Origin: Ignavibacteria bacterium
GTDB lineage: Bacteria; Bacteroidota; Ignavibacteria; Ignavibacteriales; Ignavibacteriaceae
Assembly (NCBI GenBank): GCA_030684555.1
Contig: JAUXVN010000040.1
Span: forward strand, 1 to 64,000
Length of the DNA stretch: 64,000 nt
Reading direction: 5' to 3'
Position numbers and translations under genes: made by a program. Below the pieces are notes generated by a model that saw only the letters and a list, made by a program, of their open reading frames with translations, was not told the DNA's origin and made no database searches. This document shows positions 47,473 through 57,302 of this stretch, piece by piece; position 1 is the stretch's first letter; each line of letters starts with the position of its first letter.

Positions 47473-49896
47473 ATGAAACATATTTTTAGTTGTTTAATGA
47501 TAATGGTGGTCGCAATACTATTATCTTCAACTTCATATACACAAACAAATGGAGACTACCGTTCTGCCTTAACCGGAAGCTGGGTTTTAGCTACAACCTG
47601 GGAAGTTTATAATGGAACAGCCTGGGTTGCAGCCACTAATCCTCCAAGCGGTTCAGAAAATATAACTGTAAAAGATACAGTCTCAGTCTCCTCAACAGAT
47701 GTAACTATTTCAGGTTATCTTAAAGTTGAATTGGATGGTGTTCTTACTGTTGGTGAGACAGGTACAGTTACATTTAGTTCAAGTAGTACTTATGAACATG
47801 CAAGAAATGCTGGAACAATTCCGATGTCAACATGGAATGTCGGCTCAACTGCAAAATTTACAGGACTAACGAACACCGCTCCCGGGAACAGAATACAATC
47901 GTTCTCAAAAATAATTTGGGATAATCCACTTCAAACTTCAAACTTAAATATGGGATGGCATAATGTTACCATCTCGGGAGATATTATAATAAATAGCACA
48001 GGAACCGGGCGTTGGTATTTTGCAGGTCCGACAACAGGAAACTCCGGTATATTTACTATAAATGGAAATATTACACATAATGCCGGTAATTTTGCAACAC
48101 ATGGGACAAGTAACGGAAACACAACAATTATTGTAAACCATTTTGGTAATATTACATCAAATGCAGGAAATTTTTCAATTTGTCGCGGCTCTCAATCGGG
48201 GACGGGAACAACAACCTGGTATCTTCATGGTAATCTATCATTAATTAATACCGAAACACAAAACTCGAATGTTACAGGGGCAAAATTTGTTTTTGCCGGT
48301 GAACCATATCGATCACTAACACTTTCGAATGTTACTTATGGCGGTGGAGGTTTACCTCTTGCTGTTGATAGCAGTGCAACTGTAATGATTGGTAGCAATG
48401 TTATTGCAGGGAATGGGGCTTTTACTGTGAATGATTTTGGCGGAGTGTGGACTTCTCATCCTGACGGATTAAACGGAAATTTAACAACTACCGGGGTAAT
48501 AACTTTAAGTAATATGGGTAACTATGGTTTTGATGGAACTGTTGCTCAAGTAACGGGAGTTTTATTACCTACAATGGTAAATGGGTTTGCAGTTGCAAAT
48601 CCAACTGGTGTTACATTGAGTGGTAATCTTCTTGTAAATGGGAAGTTGGATTTATTTAATGGAATATTTTCTTTAGGAGGAAATAATTTCACTTATGGAA
48701 ATTCAGCAACATTAAATTATCAAGGTTCAACAGCTCAAACGACTTCTGATTTAGAATTCCCCACTACAGGTGGACCTTTGAACCTGAGAGTACATAACAG
48801 TTCAAATGTAACTCTTCATGCAAACAGAACGGTTAACGGAACAGTAAACATTGTTAAAGGCAAATTAAACCTTAATGGAAACATACTAACACTCGGCAGC
48901 TCAGCAATGTTGGTCGAAAGCCCGATCAATACTGTAACAGGTACATCGGGAAAAATTACAACGACAAGAACTCTCACATCTCCGAATGATAATATTGCCG
49001 GATTAGGTGCAATGTTAACAAGTAGTGCCAATCTTGGAGTAACTACAGTTGAACGTTATCATAATGTAAGAAGCGGAAGTGGTAATCAAAGCATCTTGAG
49101 AACGTTTAACATTTCTCCATCCAACAATACCGGATTAAACGCAACGATTCGGTTTTATTATGATGAATCAGAATTAAACGGAATTCAGGAATCTGAATTA
49201 GTTCTTTTTAATTCAACTGATGGAACAAATAACAATTGGTTACTTTCTGGCGGAACTGTAAATACCTCAGACAATTATGTTGAATTAAGTAGTCTTAACA
49301 GTTTTTCATATCTTACGCTTGGAAGCTCAGTAAACCAGATTCCTGTTGAGTTAACTTCATTTACTGCAATTCACGAAAATGGTAAAATATTGTTGAATTG
49401 GTCAACAGCAACTGAAACGGAAAATCGTGGTTGGGATATTGAAAAACAAATTAATAACACCTGGGAAACTATTGGTTTTGTTGATGGTGCAGGAACTTCA
49501 TTGCAACCATCGACATATAGTTTTATTGATAATCAAATTAATAAAACCAAAGTCAGCTATCGTCTAAAACAAATTGATTTTAATGGTCAAGTTTCATACA
49601 GTAATATCGTTCAAGTTGATGGTTATTCACCATTAACATTTACATTAAATCAGAACTATCCAAATCCATTTAATCCCGAAACTATAATTCGATTTGAAAT
49701 CCCATTCACATCACATATTAATTTGACTGTGTATAATTTACTAGGTGAAAAAATCTCTTCAGTTATTGATGAAATTCTTGAGAGTGGTATTTACACAAAG
49801 AGTTTCAATGCATTCAACCTAACAAGCGGTATCTACATTTACAGGTTAACAGCGGGTGAAGTGATGTTAACCAAATCAATGATGTTGTTGAAGTAG
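47473..49896 (+). CDS. T9SS surface protein 2 (paralogue family)
   Basis: The 807-aa protein has a signal peptide (ending TSYTQ) and the same modules as its upstream neighbour but without the fibronectin-like part: RNAGTIPMSTWNVGSTAKFT, a GTSNGNTTIIVNHFGNI block, VTLSGNLLVNGKLDL repeats, and a closing NSFSYLTLGSS segment. The tail is NQNYPNPFNPETIIRF...KSMMLLK. Its modules align in order with those of the 1230-aa protein, so tandem duplication is the simplest origin. Function is unknown; no enzyme motif is seen. Confidence 0.75.
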   Translation: MKHIFSCLMIMVVAILLSSTSYTQTNGDYRSALTGSWVLATTWEVYNGTAWVAATNPPSGSENITVKDTVSVSSTDVTISGYLKVELDGVLTVGETGTVTFSSSSTYEHARNAGTIPMSTWNVGSTAKFTGLTNTAPGNRIQSFSKIIWDNPLQTSNLNMGWHNVTISGDIIINSTGTGRWYFAGPTTGNSGIFTINGNITHNAGNFATHGTSNGNTTIIVNHFGNITSNAGNFSICRGSQSGTGTTTWYLHGNLSLINTETQNSNVTGAKFVFAGEPYRSLTLSNVTYGGGGLPLAVDSSATVMIGSNVIAGNGAFTVNDFGGVWTSHPDGLNGNLTTTGVITLSNMGNYGFDGTVAQVTGVLLPTMVNGFAVANPTGVTLSGNLLVNGKLDLFNGIFSLGGNNFTYGNSATLNYQGSTAQTTSDLEFPTTGGPLNLRVHNSSNVTLHANRTVNGTVNIVKGKLNLNGNILTLGSSAMLVESPINTVTGTSGKITTTRTLTSPNDNIAGLGAMLTSSANLGVTTVERYHNVRSGSGNQSILRTFNISPSNNTGLNATIRFYYDESELNGIQESELVLFNSTDGTNNNWLLSGGTVNTSDNYVELSSLNSFSYLTLGSSVNQIPVELTSFTAIHENGKILLNWSTATETENRGWDIEKQINNTWETIGFVDGAGTSLQPSTYSFIDNQINKTKVSYRLKQIDFNGQVSYSNIVQVDGYSPLTFTLNQNYPNPFNPETIIRFEIPFTSHINLTVYNLLGEKISSVIDEILESGIYTKSFNAFNLTSGIYIYRLTAGEVMLTKSMMLLK

Positions 49897-49949
49897 TTCT
49901 CTACAATAAATTCATGTTTTATAATATAAAAAAATTAGAGTTAGATGTT

Positions 49950-50001
49950 GAGCGATGTAGTTATTAATACTGCTTGATGAACGAATAATTTTACATCGCT
50001 C
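49950..50001 (+). terminator. Long-loop hairpin after paralogue 2
   Basis: GAGCGATGTA (49950-49959) and TACATCGCTC (49992-50001) are exact reverse complements with a 32-base loop, followed by TGTTTAATT. It is probably a terminator before the kinase gene. Confidence 0.6.
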
Positions 50002-50065
50002 TGTTTAATTAAACTTTTGGCTGAAATCAAAAACGGGTAACAGTTTCTAAAAACTCGGGTGATGA

Positions 50066-51319
50066 ATGAAAATGCATGGATCTGATATAAAACAGAATGA
50101 GAATCTTGAATCAACTCTTATCTCTACAACAATGCTTAATGAAATGACTAATGCCCAAACCTCCGAAAGAATAATTATTGAGAATAATTTCTTTCGTACT
50201 TTAATAGATCAACTGCCTGATAGAATATTTTGTAAAGATAAAGAGTGCCGATTTTTAATAAACAATAAGGCACATTTAAAAGCCTTAGGAAATAAAACCC
50301 AGCAAGAAGTCATTGGGAAAACCGATTTTGATTTTCGACCAAAAGAGGTTGCAGCAAAGTTTTATAATGATGACATGATTGTAATTCAAACAGGCAAAAG
50401 CTTTGAAGATATTGAAGAATTAACAGTAGATAACAATGGAAATGAATCGTGGAGATTGGTAACAAAAGCTCCACTGTTTGATTTAGAGAATAATGTAATC
50501 GGGTTGACTGGTATTAGTCGAGACATAACTCAACGTAAACAGAATTTGGAAGCTATTCAAAAACAGAATGAAGAATTAAAATTATTAAATGCTGAAAAGG
50601 ATCAATTATTTTCGATAATTGCTCACGATCTCAGAAGTCCCTTTCAAGGATTTATCGGTTTATCAGAAGTACTCAGTAAAGAGTACCATTCATTCTCTAT
50701 TAAACAGCTTCAAGCGATGAGTGATGAATTATTTCACTCGGCAATTAATTTGTATAAATTATTAGAAAATCTTCTTGAGTGGTCTAACGTAAAACGGGGA
50801 GGTGTTAAGTTCAATCCTCAACTAATCAATCTCAGCAACATTCTAAAGGCTAATATCGAACTACTTAGTCCCCGTTTAAACTTAAAAGACATTAAAATTG
50901 AAGCGGATTTTTCTGACAATATAGAAATTTTTGCAGATCAGAAAATGATAGAATCAGTTATACGAAACCTCATCTCAAATGCGATTAAATTTACTGACAA
51001 AGGGGGAAAAATCACCGTTTATCTGAACGATGAATTTACTGATTATGTGGAAGTTTTTGTGAAAGATACAGGTGTGGGAATTCCACCGGATGTCTTAACC
51101 AAATTATTCAAAATTGGAGAAAAAGTTACAAGAGTTGGAACTGATGGAGAACCAAGCACAGGACTCGGTTTGTTTTTGTGCGATGAGTTTATTAACAAAC
51201 ATAACGGAAGCATTCAAGTTGAAAGTGAAGTGGACAGGGGAACAACTTTTTCTTTCAGACTTCCAAAAGTTGTTATGAAAATAAACGAACAGGGAATAGA
51301 AGACTCGATTAAAAATTAA
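50066..51319 (+). CDS. Lone PAS-domain histidine kinase inside the pectin locus
   Basis: The 417-aa protein has no membrane helix and should be cytoplasmic. A PAS domain (about 40-160, LIDQLPDRIFCKDKECRF) is followed by a short coiled coil, a HisKA domain with SIIAHDLRSPFQGF (phospho-His near 187) and a HATPase domain with NLISNAIKFT, DTGVGIPP and STGLGLFLCDEF. No response regulator is adjacent, so its partner is elsewhere. It sits between surface-protein paralogues 2 and 3, flanked by its own hairpin, and may have been inserted among them or may tune this locus. Confidence 0.9.
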   Translation: MKMHGSDIKQNENLESTLISTTMLNEMTNAQTSERIIIENNFFRTLIDQLPDRIFCKDKECRFLINNKAHLKALGNKTQQEVIGKTDFDFRPKEVAAKFYNDDMIVIQTGKSFEDIEELTVDNNGNESWRLVTKAPLFDLENNVIGLTGISRDITQRKQNLEAIQKQNEELKLLNAEKDQLFSIIAHDLRSPFQGFIGLSEVLSKEYHSFSIKQLQAMSDELFHSAINLYKLLENLLEWSNVKRGGVKFNPQLINLSNILKANIELLSPRLNLKDIKIEADFSDNIEIFADQKMIESVIRNLISNAIKFTDKGGKITVYLNDEFTDYVEVFVKDTGVGIPPDVLTKLFKIGEKVTRVGTDGEPSTGLGLFLCDEFINKHNGSIQVESEVDRGTTFSFRLPKVVMKINEQGIEDSIKN

Positions 51320-51383
51320 GAATAATATAAACACTGAAAAATTTTAATAAATAAATCAATAAATAATAATTAAAGGATCAATC

Positions 51384-53489
51384 ATGAAAAAAATACTTTT
51401 GATCGTAATCATCATGATTACAGCACTTCCGGTATTGGGACAAACATTTAGTAATGGCACCGGCGGTGGTGATTGGAGTAGCCCCAGTACATGGTTAAGT
51501 GGAGTCGTACCTAATATAAATTCTGATGTAGTAATTGCCGGAAGCGATTCGGTATCTACAGCAGCAGGAGCAGTCTGTAATAGCTTAACAATTCTTTCGG
51601 GTGGTAAATTAGCTACCGGAATAGATTCAATAAGTTGTACAAACACATTCGAAGTTGAAGCCGATGCTTACTTTTATAATGCATCTACAAAAGGAACTGT
51701 TCCCGGATCTGTAAGAATTTTGGATGCTGCAAGTACAGTTGTGCATATCGGAAGCGGAACAGTTGGGGCTATCGGTAATAGTGAATTTGGAAATCTTGTT
51801 ATTCAAAGAGTTGAAGGTTGTACTCCCGGGACAAGTCTCACAATAAAAGGAAACCTAATAATTAATAACGCTGGCGCATCAATCGTCTTTAGAGGTGCGA
51901 GACCTGCAACCGGTAGTCAATCTCATTTGGTTGAAGGTAATATTATTGTAAATATGGGAACGCTATCCTGCCTTGACGTTGGTGATAACACTATGTTTGG
52001 TATATGGAATGTTTTAGGAGATATAGTTTTAACCGGACCTGATGCAAGATTCGGATGCTTTTCAAGTGCAAATGCTGCTGGACTTGGTGTTTACAATATT
52101 GAAGGGAACATCATTAACAACGGTGGCAGAATACAAGCCGGAACAAGTAGTAGTGCAGGACCCGGAATTGGCATCGTAAATTTAAAGGGAAATTTTACAT
52201 TCAACAGTGGTGCATTCGCAACAAATTCACTTGGATCTTATTCGCTAAATTTTGTTGGAAGTGGAATTCAAAATTTCTATTTACGCGGTGCTAACCTAAA
52301 TCTAAATACTTTTTTGCATGATACTGTGAAGGCTGGTTCTACTGTTATAATGGATTTGGATACTAACAAATGGGGTTCAGCTACAGGTGGTGATTTTGTC
52401 GTGAATGGAACTCTTGAATTAAAAAATGTATCGAGATTAACAGGTGCAGGAACATTCACACTTAATCCAAATGGAACATTACGAATCGGAAGTGCTGATG
52501 GAATCTCATTATCAACTATGACCGGCAGCGTTCAGATGGTTGGTGGAAGAAATTACAGCACAGAAGCGAACTATGTTTATTCAGGTTCGTCAGAACAAGT
52601 TTTTGGTGACGGTTTTCCATCAAGTGTTAATGGGCTTGCAATCGGCAATTCAAATGGTTTGACACTCAACGGAAATTTATCTGTAAACAGCTCACTTAAT
52701 TTGACAGGTGGAAGTTTGCATCTGAATGGTAATAATATAACATTAGGAAGTTCAGCCTCCCTTTCTGAAACTTCAGGTAATACAGTTAAAGGAATAAGTG
52801 GAAAAATTGTAACAACAAAAGATATTGGAATACCTTCTTCATCAAATGTTGGTGGTTTAGGTGCGGTGTTAACTTCTGCAATAAATTTTGGGAATACAAC
52901 AATTGAAAGATATCATTCTGCAAGAACAGGTTCAGGAAATTTTGGAGTTCTGAGAGCCTATAATATTCAACCTTCAAATAACTCCGGGTTGAATGCAACC
53001 TTCCGTTTCCATTATGATGAATCAGAATTAAATGGAATACCAGAAGCAAATTTAATATTATTTAAATCGGTTGATGGCTCAGATAATTCCTGGACTAAGA
53101 TTGGCGGAGTTGTAAATACGAATGATAATTATGTTGAAGTATCGGTAGTAAATGAATTTTCTTATTGGACACTGAGCGGAACGAATAATCCATTACCTGT
53201 TGAAAATGAGATTACAGAAATTCCAAAAAATTTCAGTTTACATCAAAATTACCCGAATCCGTTTAATCCTTCTACAAATATCAGATTTGATTTACCAAGA
53301 GCAGCATTCGTTAACATCTCTGTTTATAATATTATCGGACAAAAAGTAACTGAACTTGTTAATCGTAACATTGAAGCTGGAATTCACAACATTTCGTTTA
53401 ATGCTGAAAAATTTCCTTCGGGAGTTTACATCTATAAGCTTACCTCTCCTGATTATTCATTCACCCGAAAAATGAATCTACTTAAGTAA
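51384..53489 (+). CDS. T9SS surface protein 3 (paralogue family)
   Basis: The 701-aa protein has a signal peptide (ending VLGQ) and a different first half (FSNGTGGGDWSSPSTWLSGV), but its second half repeats the family modules: LTLNGNLSVNSSLNLTGG, GISGKIVTTKDIG and VNEFSYWTLSGT. The tail is HQNYPNPFNPSTNIRF...RKMNLLK. The W-x-S-x-x-T-W-L-S-G-V opening is common in Bacteroidota cell-surface proteins of unknown role. It probably stays on the surface after T9SS export, as a binding or scaffold protein. Confidence 0.75.
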   Translation: MKKILLIVIIMITALPVLGQTFSNGTGGGDWSSPSTWLSGVVPNINSDVVIAGSDSVSTAAGAVCNSLTILSGGKLATGIDSISCTNTFEVEADAYFYNASTKGTVPGSVRILDAASTVVHIGSGTVGAIGNSEFGNLVIQRVEGCTPGTSLTIKGNLIINNAGASIVFRGARPATGSQSHLVEGNIIVNMGTLSCLDVGDNTMFGIWNVLGDIVLTGPDARFGCFSSANAAGLGVYNIEGNIINNGGRIQAGTSSSAGPGIGIVNLKGNFTFNSGAFATNSLGSYSLNFVGSGIQNFYLRGANLNLNTFLHDTVKAGSTVIMDLDTNKWGSATGGDFVVNGTLELKNVSRLTGAGTFTLNPNGTLRIGSADGISLSTMTGSVQMVGGRNYSTEANYVYSGSSEQVFGDGFPSSVNGLAIGNSNGLTLNGNLSVNSSLNLTGGSLHLNGNNITLGSSASLSETSGNTVKGISGKIVTTKDIGIPSSSNVGGLGAVLTSAINFGNTTIERYHSARTGSGNFGVLRAYNIQPSNNSGLNATFRFHYDESELNGIPEANLILFKSVDGSDNSWTKIGGVVNTNDNYVEVSVVNEFSYWTLSGTNNPLPVENEITEIPKNFSLHQNYPNPFNPSTNIRFDLPRAAFVNISVYNIIGQKVTELVNRNIEAGIHNISFNAEKFPSGVYIYKLTSPDYSFTRKMNLLK

Positions 53490-53497
53490 TTGATTTT

Positions 53498-53527
53498 GAG
53501 GAAACTCCATAACTATAGAGTTTCCTC
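53498..53527 (+). terminator. Hairpin after paralogue 3
   Basis: GAGGAAACTC and GAGTTTCCTC form a perfect 10-bp stem around CATAACTATA. The following ACAAGTATAA is not T-rich, so termination may be partial. Confidence 0.6.
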
Positions 53528-53549
53528 ACAAGTATAAAAAAGAGACGCT

Positions 53550-56500
53550 ATGAAAATCACAACTATAATCTTTGTAATAGTAATAATTGCATTATTACAG
53601 TTAGAAGTCCTCTCTCAAGTTCAACTAACAGAGAACTTTGATAGTGGAAATTCAATTCCGACTTCAAGTAGTAATGCCCCTACGACACCGACAACTTATA
53701 CGACAAGTTCAGGTGTTTGGACATTATTTAAGGCATACCGACATGGTACTACAAACTATTCTGCTCCGTATGCAATAAGACTTCTGAAAAATACAAATGA
53801 AGCACCGGCTTATGCAGTAACACCCTCACTCAACACAGCCGGAAGCATCTCTTTTTGGGCTTATGGTAGTTCGTCTAAACCAATTGTAGTTTCAAAATCC
53901 ACAGATGAAGGTGTTACATGGATTTTGGTTGATTCAGTTTTAACCGGAAACGGTGTTTTCCAATATTGTTCTGTCACTATAAATGATGGTTCACCAAATC
54001 TCAAATTAAAAATTGAAAATGGAACAGGCTCAGTCAATGATTTGAATATAGATAATGTTGAAATAACATCTTACACTGCAGCCTCGACTATACTACTTTC
54101 AGCAAATGTACTGAATTCTTTCGGAACAATTATAGCAGGATCAAATTCACAATCAGATTCATACTCATTATCGGCATACAATCTTACATCAGATGTTACA
54201 GTTAAAGCATCAACAAGTTTTAAGGTTAGTTTAGATAATTCTGAATTTACCGATTCGGTTTTGCTGCAACAAAACGGAGGAATCATTTCTTCCACAACAA
54301 TTTATGTTCGGTTTTCACCTTCAACTGCCAACGGTACTAACGATGGTGTAATATCTAATTTAAGTACCGGTGCAGTAACACAAGTGGTAAATGTTAATGG
54401 TGTTGCAATAGCTGCTGAACCTTCTTCGCAATCATCAATTTCATTCGGTGAAGTTACCGGTTCTTCTATTGTTGTTAATTTTAGTGGCGGGAATGGACTG
54501 AAAAGGGTTGTCATCGCTCGCTCTGGAAATGGAGTAAATTGGAGTCCGGGTGACGGAAATACACTCACCGGAGTTAATAGTGATTTCAGTTCTGCTTCAG
54601 ATCAAGGGGGCGGTAACCGAGCTGTTTATTCTGATAACGGAAATAGTGTTCTTGTAACAGGTTTACAAGGAAATACTACATATCATTTTGCGGTATTCGA
54701 GTTTAATGAGGGGACAAATAATTCACAGAATTATAACATAACTTCACCCGGGACAGGAAATCAAACTACTTTAACACAACCCACAATTGTTGTAACTCCT
54801 CAAAATATCTCTTTTGGAAATGTTCAAATAAATACTATTTCAGTTGAAAAAACTTATTCAATATCTGCTCATACTCTTTCTCCTGCAAATGGAAATTTGA
54901 TCATAACTGCTCCTGAAGGATACCAAATATCTTTAACATCAGGGGCACAATTTTTAAGTTCGATTCAAGTGGCTTATTCGGGCGGGATATTAAATCCGAC
55001 CATAATTTATGTACGATTCACGCCTCAAACTTTAACTTTATATAGTGGTGTAATTATAAATTCGGGTGGCAGTGCCACAGATGTTAATGTTGCTGTAAGT
55101 GGAAATGGAACTTCTCCTTCAGAACCAAATGTATTTCAAGCAGAAGACGGGATATTTGAAGGGGCTTATGTAAGACAACAATACTCAGGTTATACAGGTT
55201 GGGGTTATGTTGATATTACTGATCGATCAGGCTCATTTCTTGAATTTGTATTTAGTAAGTTATCTGCTTCAACAGAAACTGTTACTGTTACTTTTGCCAA
55301 TGGTGGAAGCAGCAGAAGTTATCAAGTTAAATTAAATGATAACATACTTGGCACACTGAATTTCCCTTCAACCGGTAGTTGGGCAGCCTGGGCAACTGTA
55401 ACATACAATGTTGCTTTCGTTAGCGGAATTAATCGTTTGAGTTTCAATTCAACCACAAATGGTACTAATGCAAATATTGATAAAATTCATATAGCAGGAG
55501 ATGTTGCAACACCCATTTATAAATTAACTTTATTGAAAAGTGGTGAAGGATCAGTATCAGCAAGTTCTAATGAAACTTATTTTAATGTGGGAACAGAAGT
55601 TACTCTAACAGCAACACCTTCCGCAGGAAATATTTTTTATAGATGGAACGGAACAGAGGTCTCATATACGAATCCTTTTACAATTACAATGAATTCTCAT
55701 CGAACACAAATCGCACTGATGAATGATTTCTCAAGTTATTCAACTTTCCCGTATGAAGTAAATCCCCGGGGATTTGCATCACTTCCAGGACGCGGAATTT
55801 CAACCGGAACAACCGGCGGTTCAGGAATTGGTAGTAATGTAATTTATGTTTCGACTGCCCTTGAATTACAAAATGCAATGTATCAAAGAGTTGATGCTAA
55901 TGGGGTAAGCGGTTATGCACCATTGACGGTCTATGTTGTTGGTATTCTTTCGCGTGACGCTGGAATCGGTGAAATGGTAGATGTAAAAGATGTCTATGAT
56001 GTTTCAATTATCGGGGTTGGCTCCGATGCAATCATAACCGGATTTGGTCTCAATGTTACAAGAAGCAAAAACATCATCATCAGAAATATAAAATTTGCAA
56101 GCTGGAGTGATGATGCTATATCTGTTGATGCTGGTGATGATCCAAATAAGGGAAATCATGTATGGATTGACCATTGCACTTTTACATATACTCCCCCTCC
56201 AGGTTATCCAACTGCATCCGGTCCGGATGGCTCTGTAGATATTACTCATACTGTTGATTTTTCAACCGTCTCATTTTGTCGGTTCGATTCTACTGATAAA
56301 AACAGTTTAGTTGGTCACTCGAATTCAAATGTAGCTGATACAGCTATGAAATTATCTTATCATCATAATTGGTTTAAAAATTCAAATCAAAGAAACCCGC
56401 GAGTGCGCTTTGCAAAAGTTCACGTATTCAATAATTATTATACAAATAATTCTATTTATGGTGTCTCTTCAAATATGGAAGCTGATGTTTTGGTTGAAGG

Positions 56501-57302
56501 GAACTATTTCTTTAATACACCAATACCAACCGAAACTTCCAGAGATGGAAGTCCTCAGGGTGATTTGGTTGAAAGATATAACGTCATGGTTAATTGCGGT
56601 CCTGCGGGGACAAGAGGGGATGCATTTGAGGCATCATCATTTTACTCATACTCGTTAGATCCGGCTTCTGAAATACCTGATAAAGTAAGTGCATTAGCAG
56701 GAAGTGGATTGTTCGATTTCAGCAACCCTGAAGTTATAATTCCTGTTGAGCTAAATTCCTTCAAAGCCTTAGCGGTGGAGAACGAAGTTCATATTGAATG
56801 GACAACCGGTTCAGAAGTTAATAACATGGGATGGGATATAGAATTAAAAAAACAAAACTTGAATTGGGAAAAGATAGGATTTGTTGAAGGAATCGGAAAT
56901 AGTGCTGTATCAAATGTTTATAAGTTTACCGACAACAACATTAAAGAAAATGGCAAATACTATTATCGTATTAAACAATTGGATTTTGATGGCTCATTTA
57001 GCTATTCAAATGCGGTTGAAGTTGATATTAATCGAGTTGCAGCTTTTGATTTAGCTCAGAATTATCCAAATCCATTTAACCCGATTACCGTAATCAAATA
57101 TCAGATACCGAATAGAGAAAAAGTATCATTAAGTATATATGATGTGCTTGGCAACCAGGTTAAGATTTTAGTTGATGAGGTTAAGGATGCCGGAAGTTAT
57201 CAAGTTAATTTTGATGCGGGTAAACTTGCAACTGGAGTTTATATGTATCGTCTGAAATCCGGTAATCTATTTATTTCAAAGAAAATGTTATTAATAAAGT
57301 AA
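53550..57302 (+). CDS. Multidomain T9SS-exported pectate lyase (CBM35-like plus PL1)
   Basis: The 1250-aa protein has a signal peptide and N-terminal immunoglobulin-like domains partly shared with the methylesterase at 40.2 kb. A CBM35-like module (about 529-655, FQAEDGIFEGAYVRQQYSGY) and an InlB-type repeat (about 660-720, GTEVTLTATPSAGNIFYRWN) follow. The PL1 domain (about 740-1055) has HVWIDHCTF, SYHHNWFKNSNQRNPRVRFA (catalytic Arg near 950) and VHVFNNYY. The tail is NYPNPFNPITVIKY...KKMLLIK. It binds and cleaves homogalacturonan outside the cell. Its stop codon shares one base with the start of the GH105 gene. Confidence 0.9.
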   Translation: MKITTIIFVIVIIALLQLEVLSQVQLTENFDSGNSIPTSSSNAPTTPTTYTTSSGVWTLFKAYRHGTTNYSAPYAIRLLKNTNEAPAYAVTPSLNTAGSISFWAYGSSSKPIVVSKSTDEGVTWILVDSVLTGNGVFQYCSVTINDGSPNLKLKIENGTGSVNDLNIDNVEITSYTAASTILLSANVLNSFGTIIAGSNSQSDSYSLSAYNLTSDVTVKASTSFKVSLDNSEFTDSVLLQQNGGIISSTTIYVRFSPSTANGTNDGVISNLSTGAVTQVVNVNGVAIAAEPSSQSSISFGEVTGSSIVVNFSGGNGLKRVVIARSGNGVNWSPGDGNTLTGVNSDFSSASDQGGGNRAVYSDNGNSVLVTGLQGNTTYHFAVFEFNEGTNNSQNYNITSPGTGNQTTLTQPTIVVTPQNISFGNVQINTISVEKTYSISAHTLSPANGNLIITAPEGYQISLTSGAQFLSSIQVAYSGGILNPTIIYVRFTPQTLTLYSGVIINSGGSATDVNVAVSGNGTSPSEPNVFQAEDGIFEGAYVRQQYSGYTGWGYVDITDRSGSFLEFVFSKLSASTETVTVTFANGGSSRSYQVKLNDNILGTLNFPSTGSWAAWATVTYNVAFVSGINRLSFNSTTNGTNANIDKIHIAGDVATPIYKLTLLKSGEGSVSASSNETYFNVGTEVTLTATPSAGNIFYRWNGTEVSYTNPFTITMNSHRTQIALMNDFSSYSTFPYEVNPRGFASLPGRGISTGTTGGSGIGSNVIYVSTALELQNAMYQRVDANGVSGYAPLTVYVVGILSRDAGIGEMVDVKDVYDVSIIGVGSDAIITGFGLNVTRSKNIIIRNIKFASWSDDAISVDAGDDPNKGNHVWIDHCTFTYTPPPGYPTASGPDGSVDITHTVDFSTVSFCRFDSTDKNSLVGHSNSNVADTAMKLSYHHNWFKNSNQRNPRVRFAKVHVFNNYYTNNSIYGVSSNMEADVLVEGNYFFNTPIPTETSRDGSPQGDLVERYNVMVNCGPAGTRGDAFEASSFYSYSLDPASEIPDKVSALAGSGLFDFSNPEVIIPVELNSFKALAVENEVHIEWTTGSEVNNMGWDIELKKQNLNWEKIGFVEGIGNSAVSNVYKFTDNNIKENGKYYYRIKQLDFDGSFSYSNAVEVDINRVAAFDLAQNYPNPFNPITVIKYQIPNREKVSLSIYDVLGNQVKILVDEVKDAGSYQVNFDAGKLATGVYMYRLKSGNLFISKKMLLIK

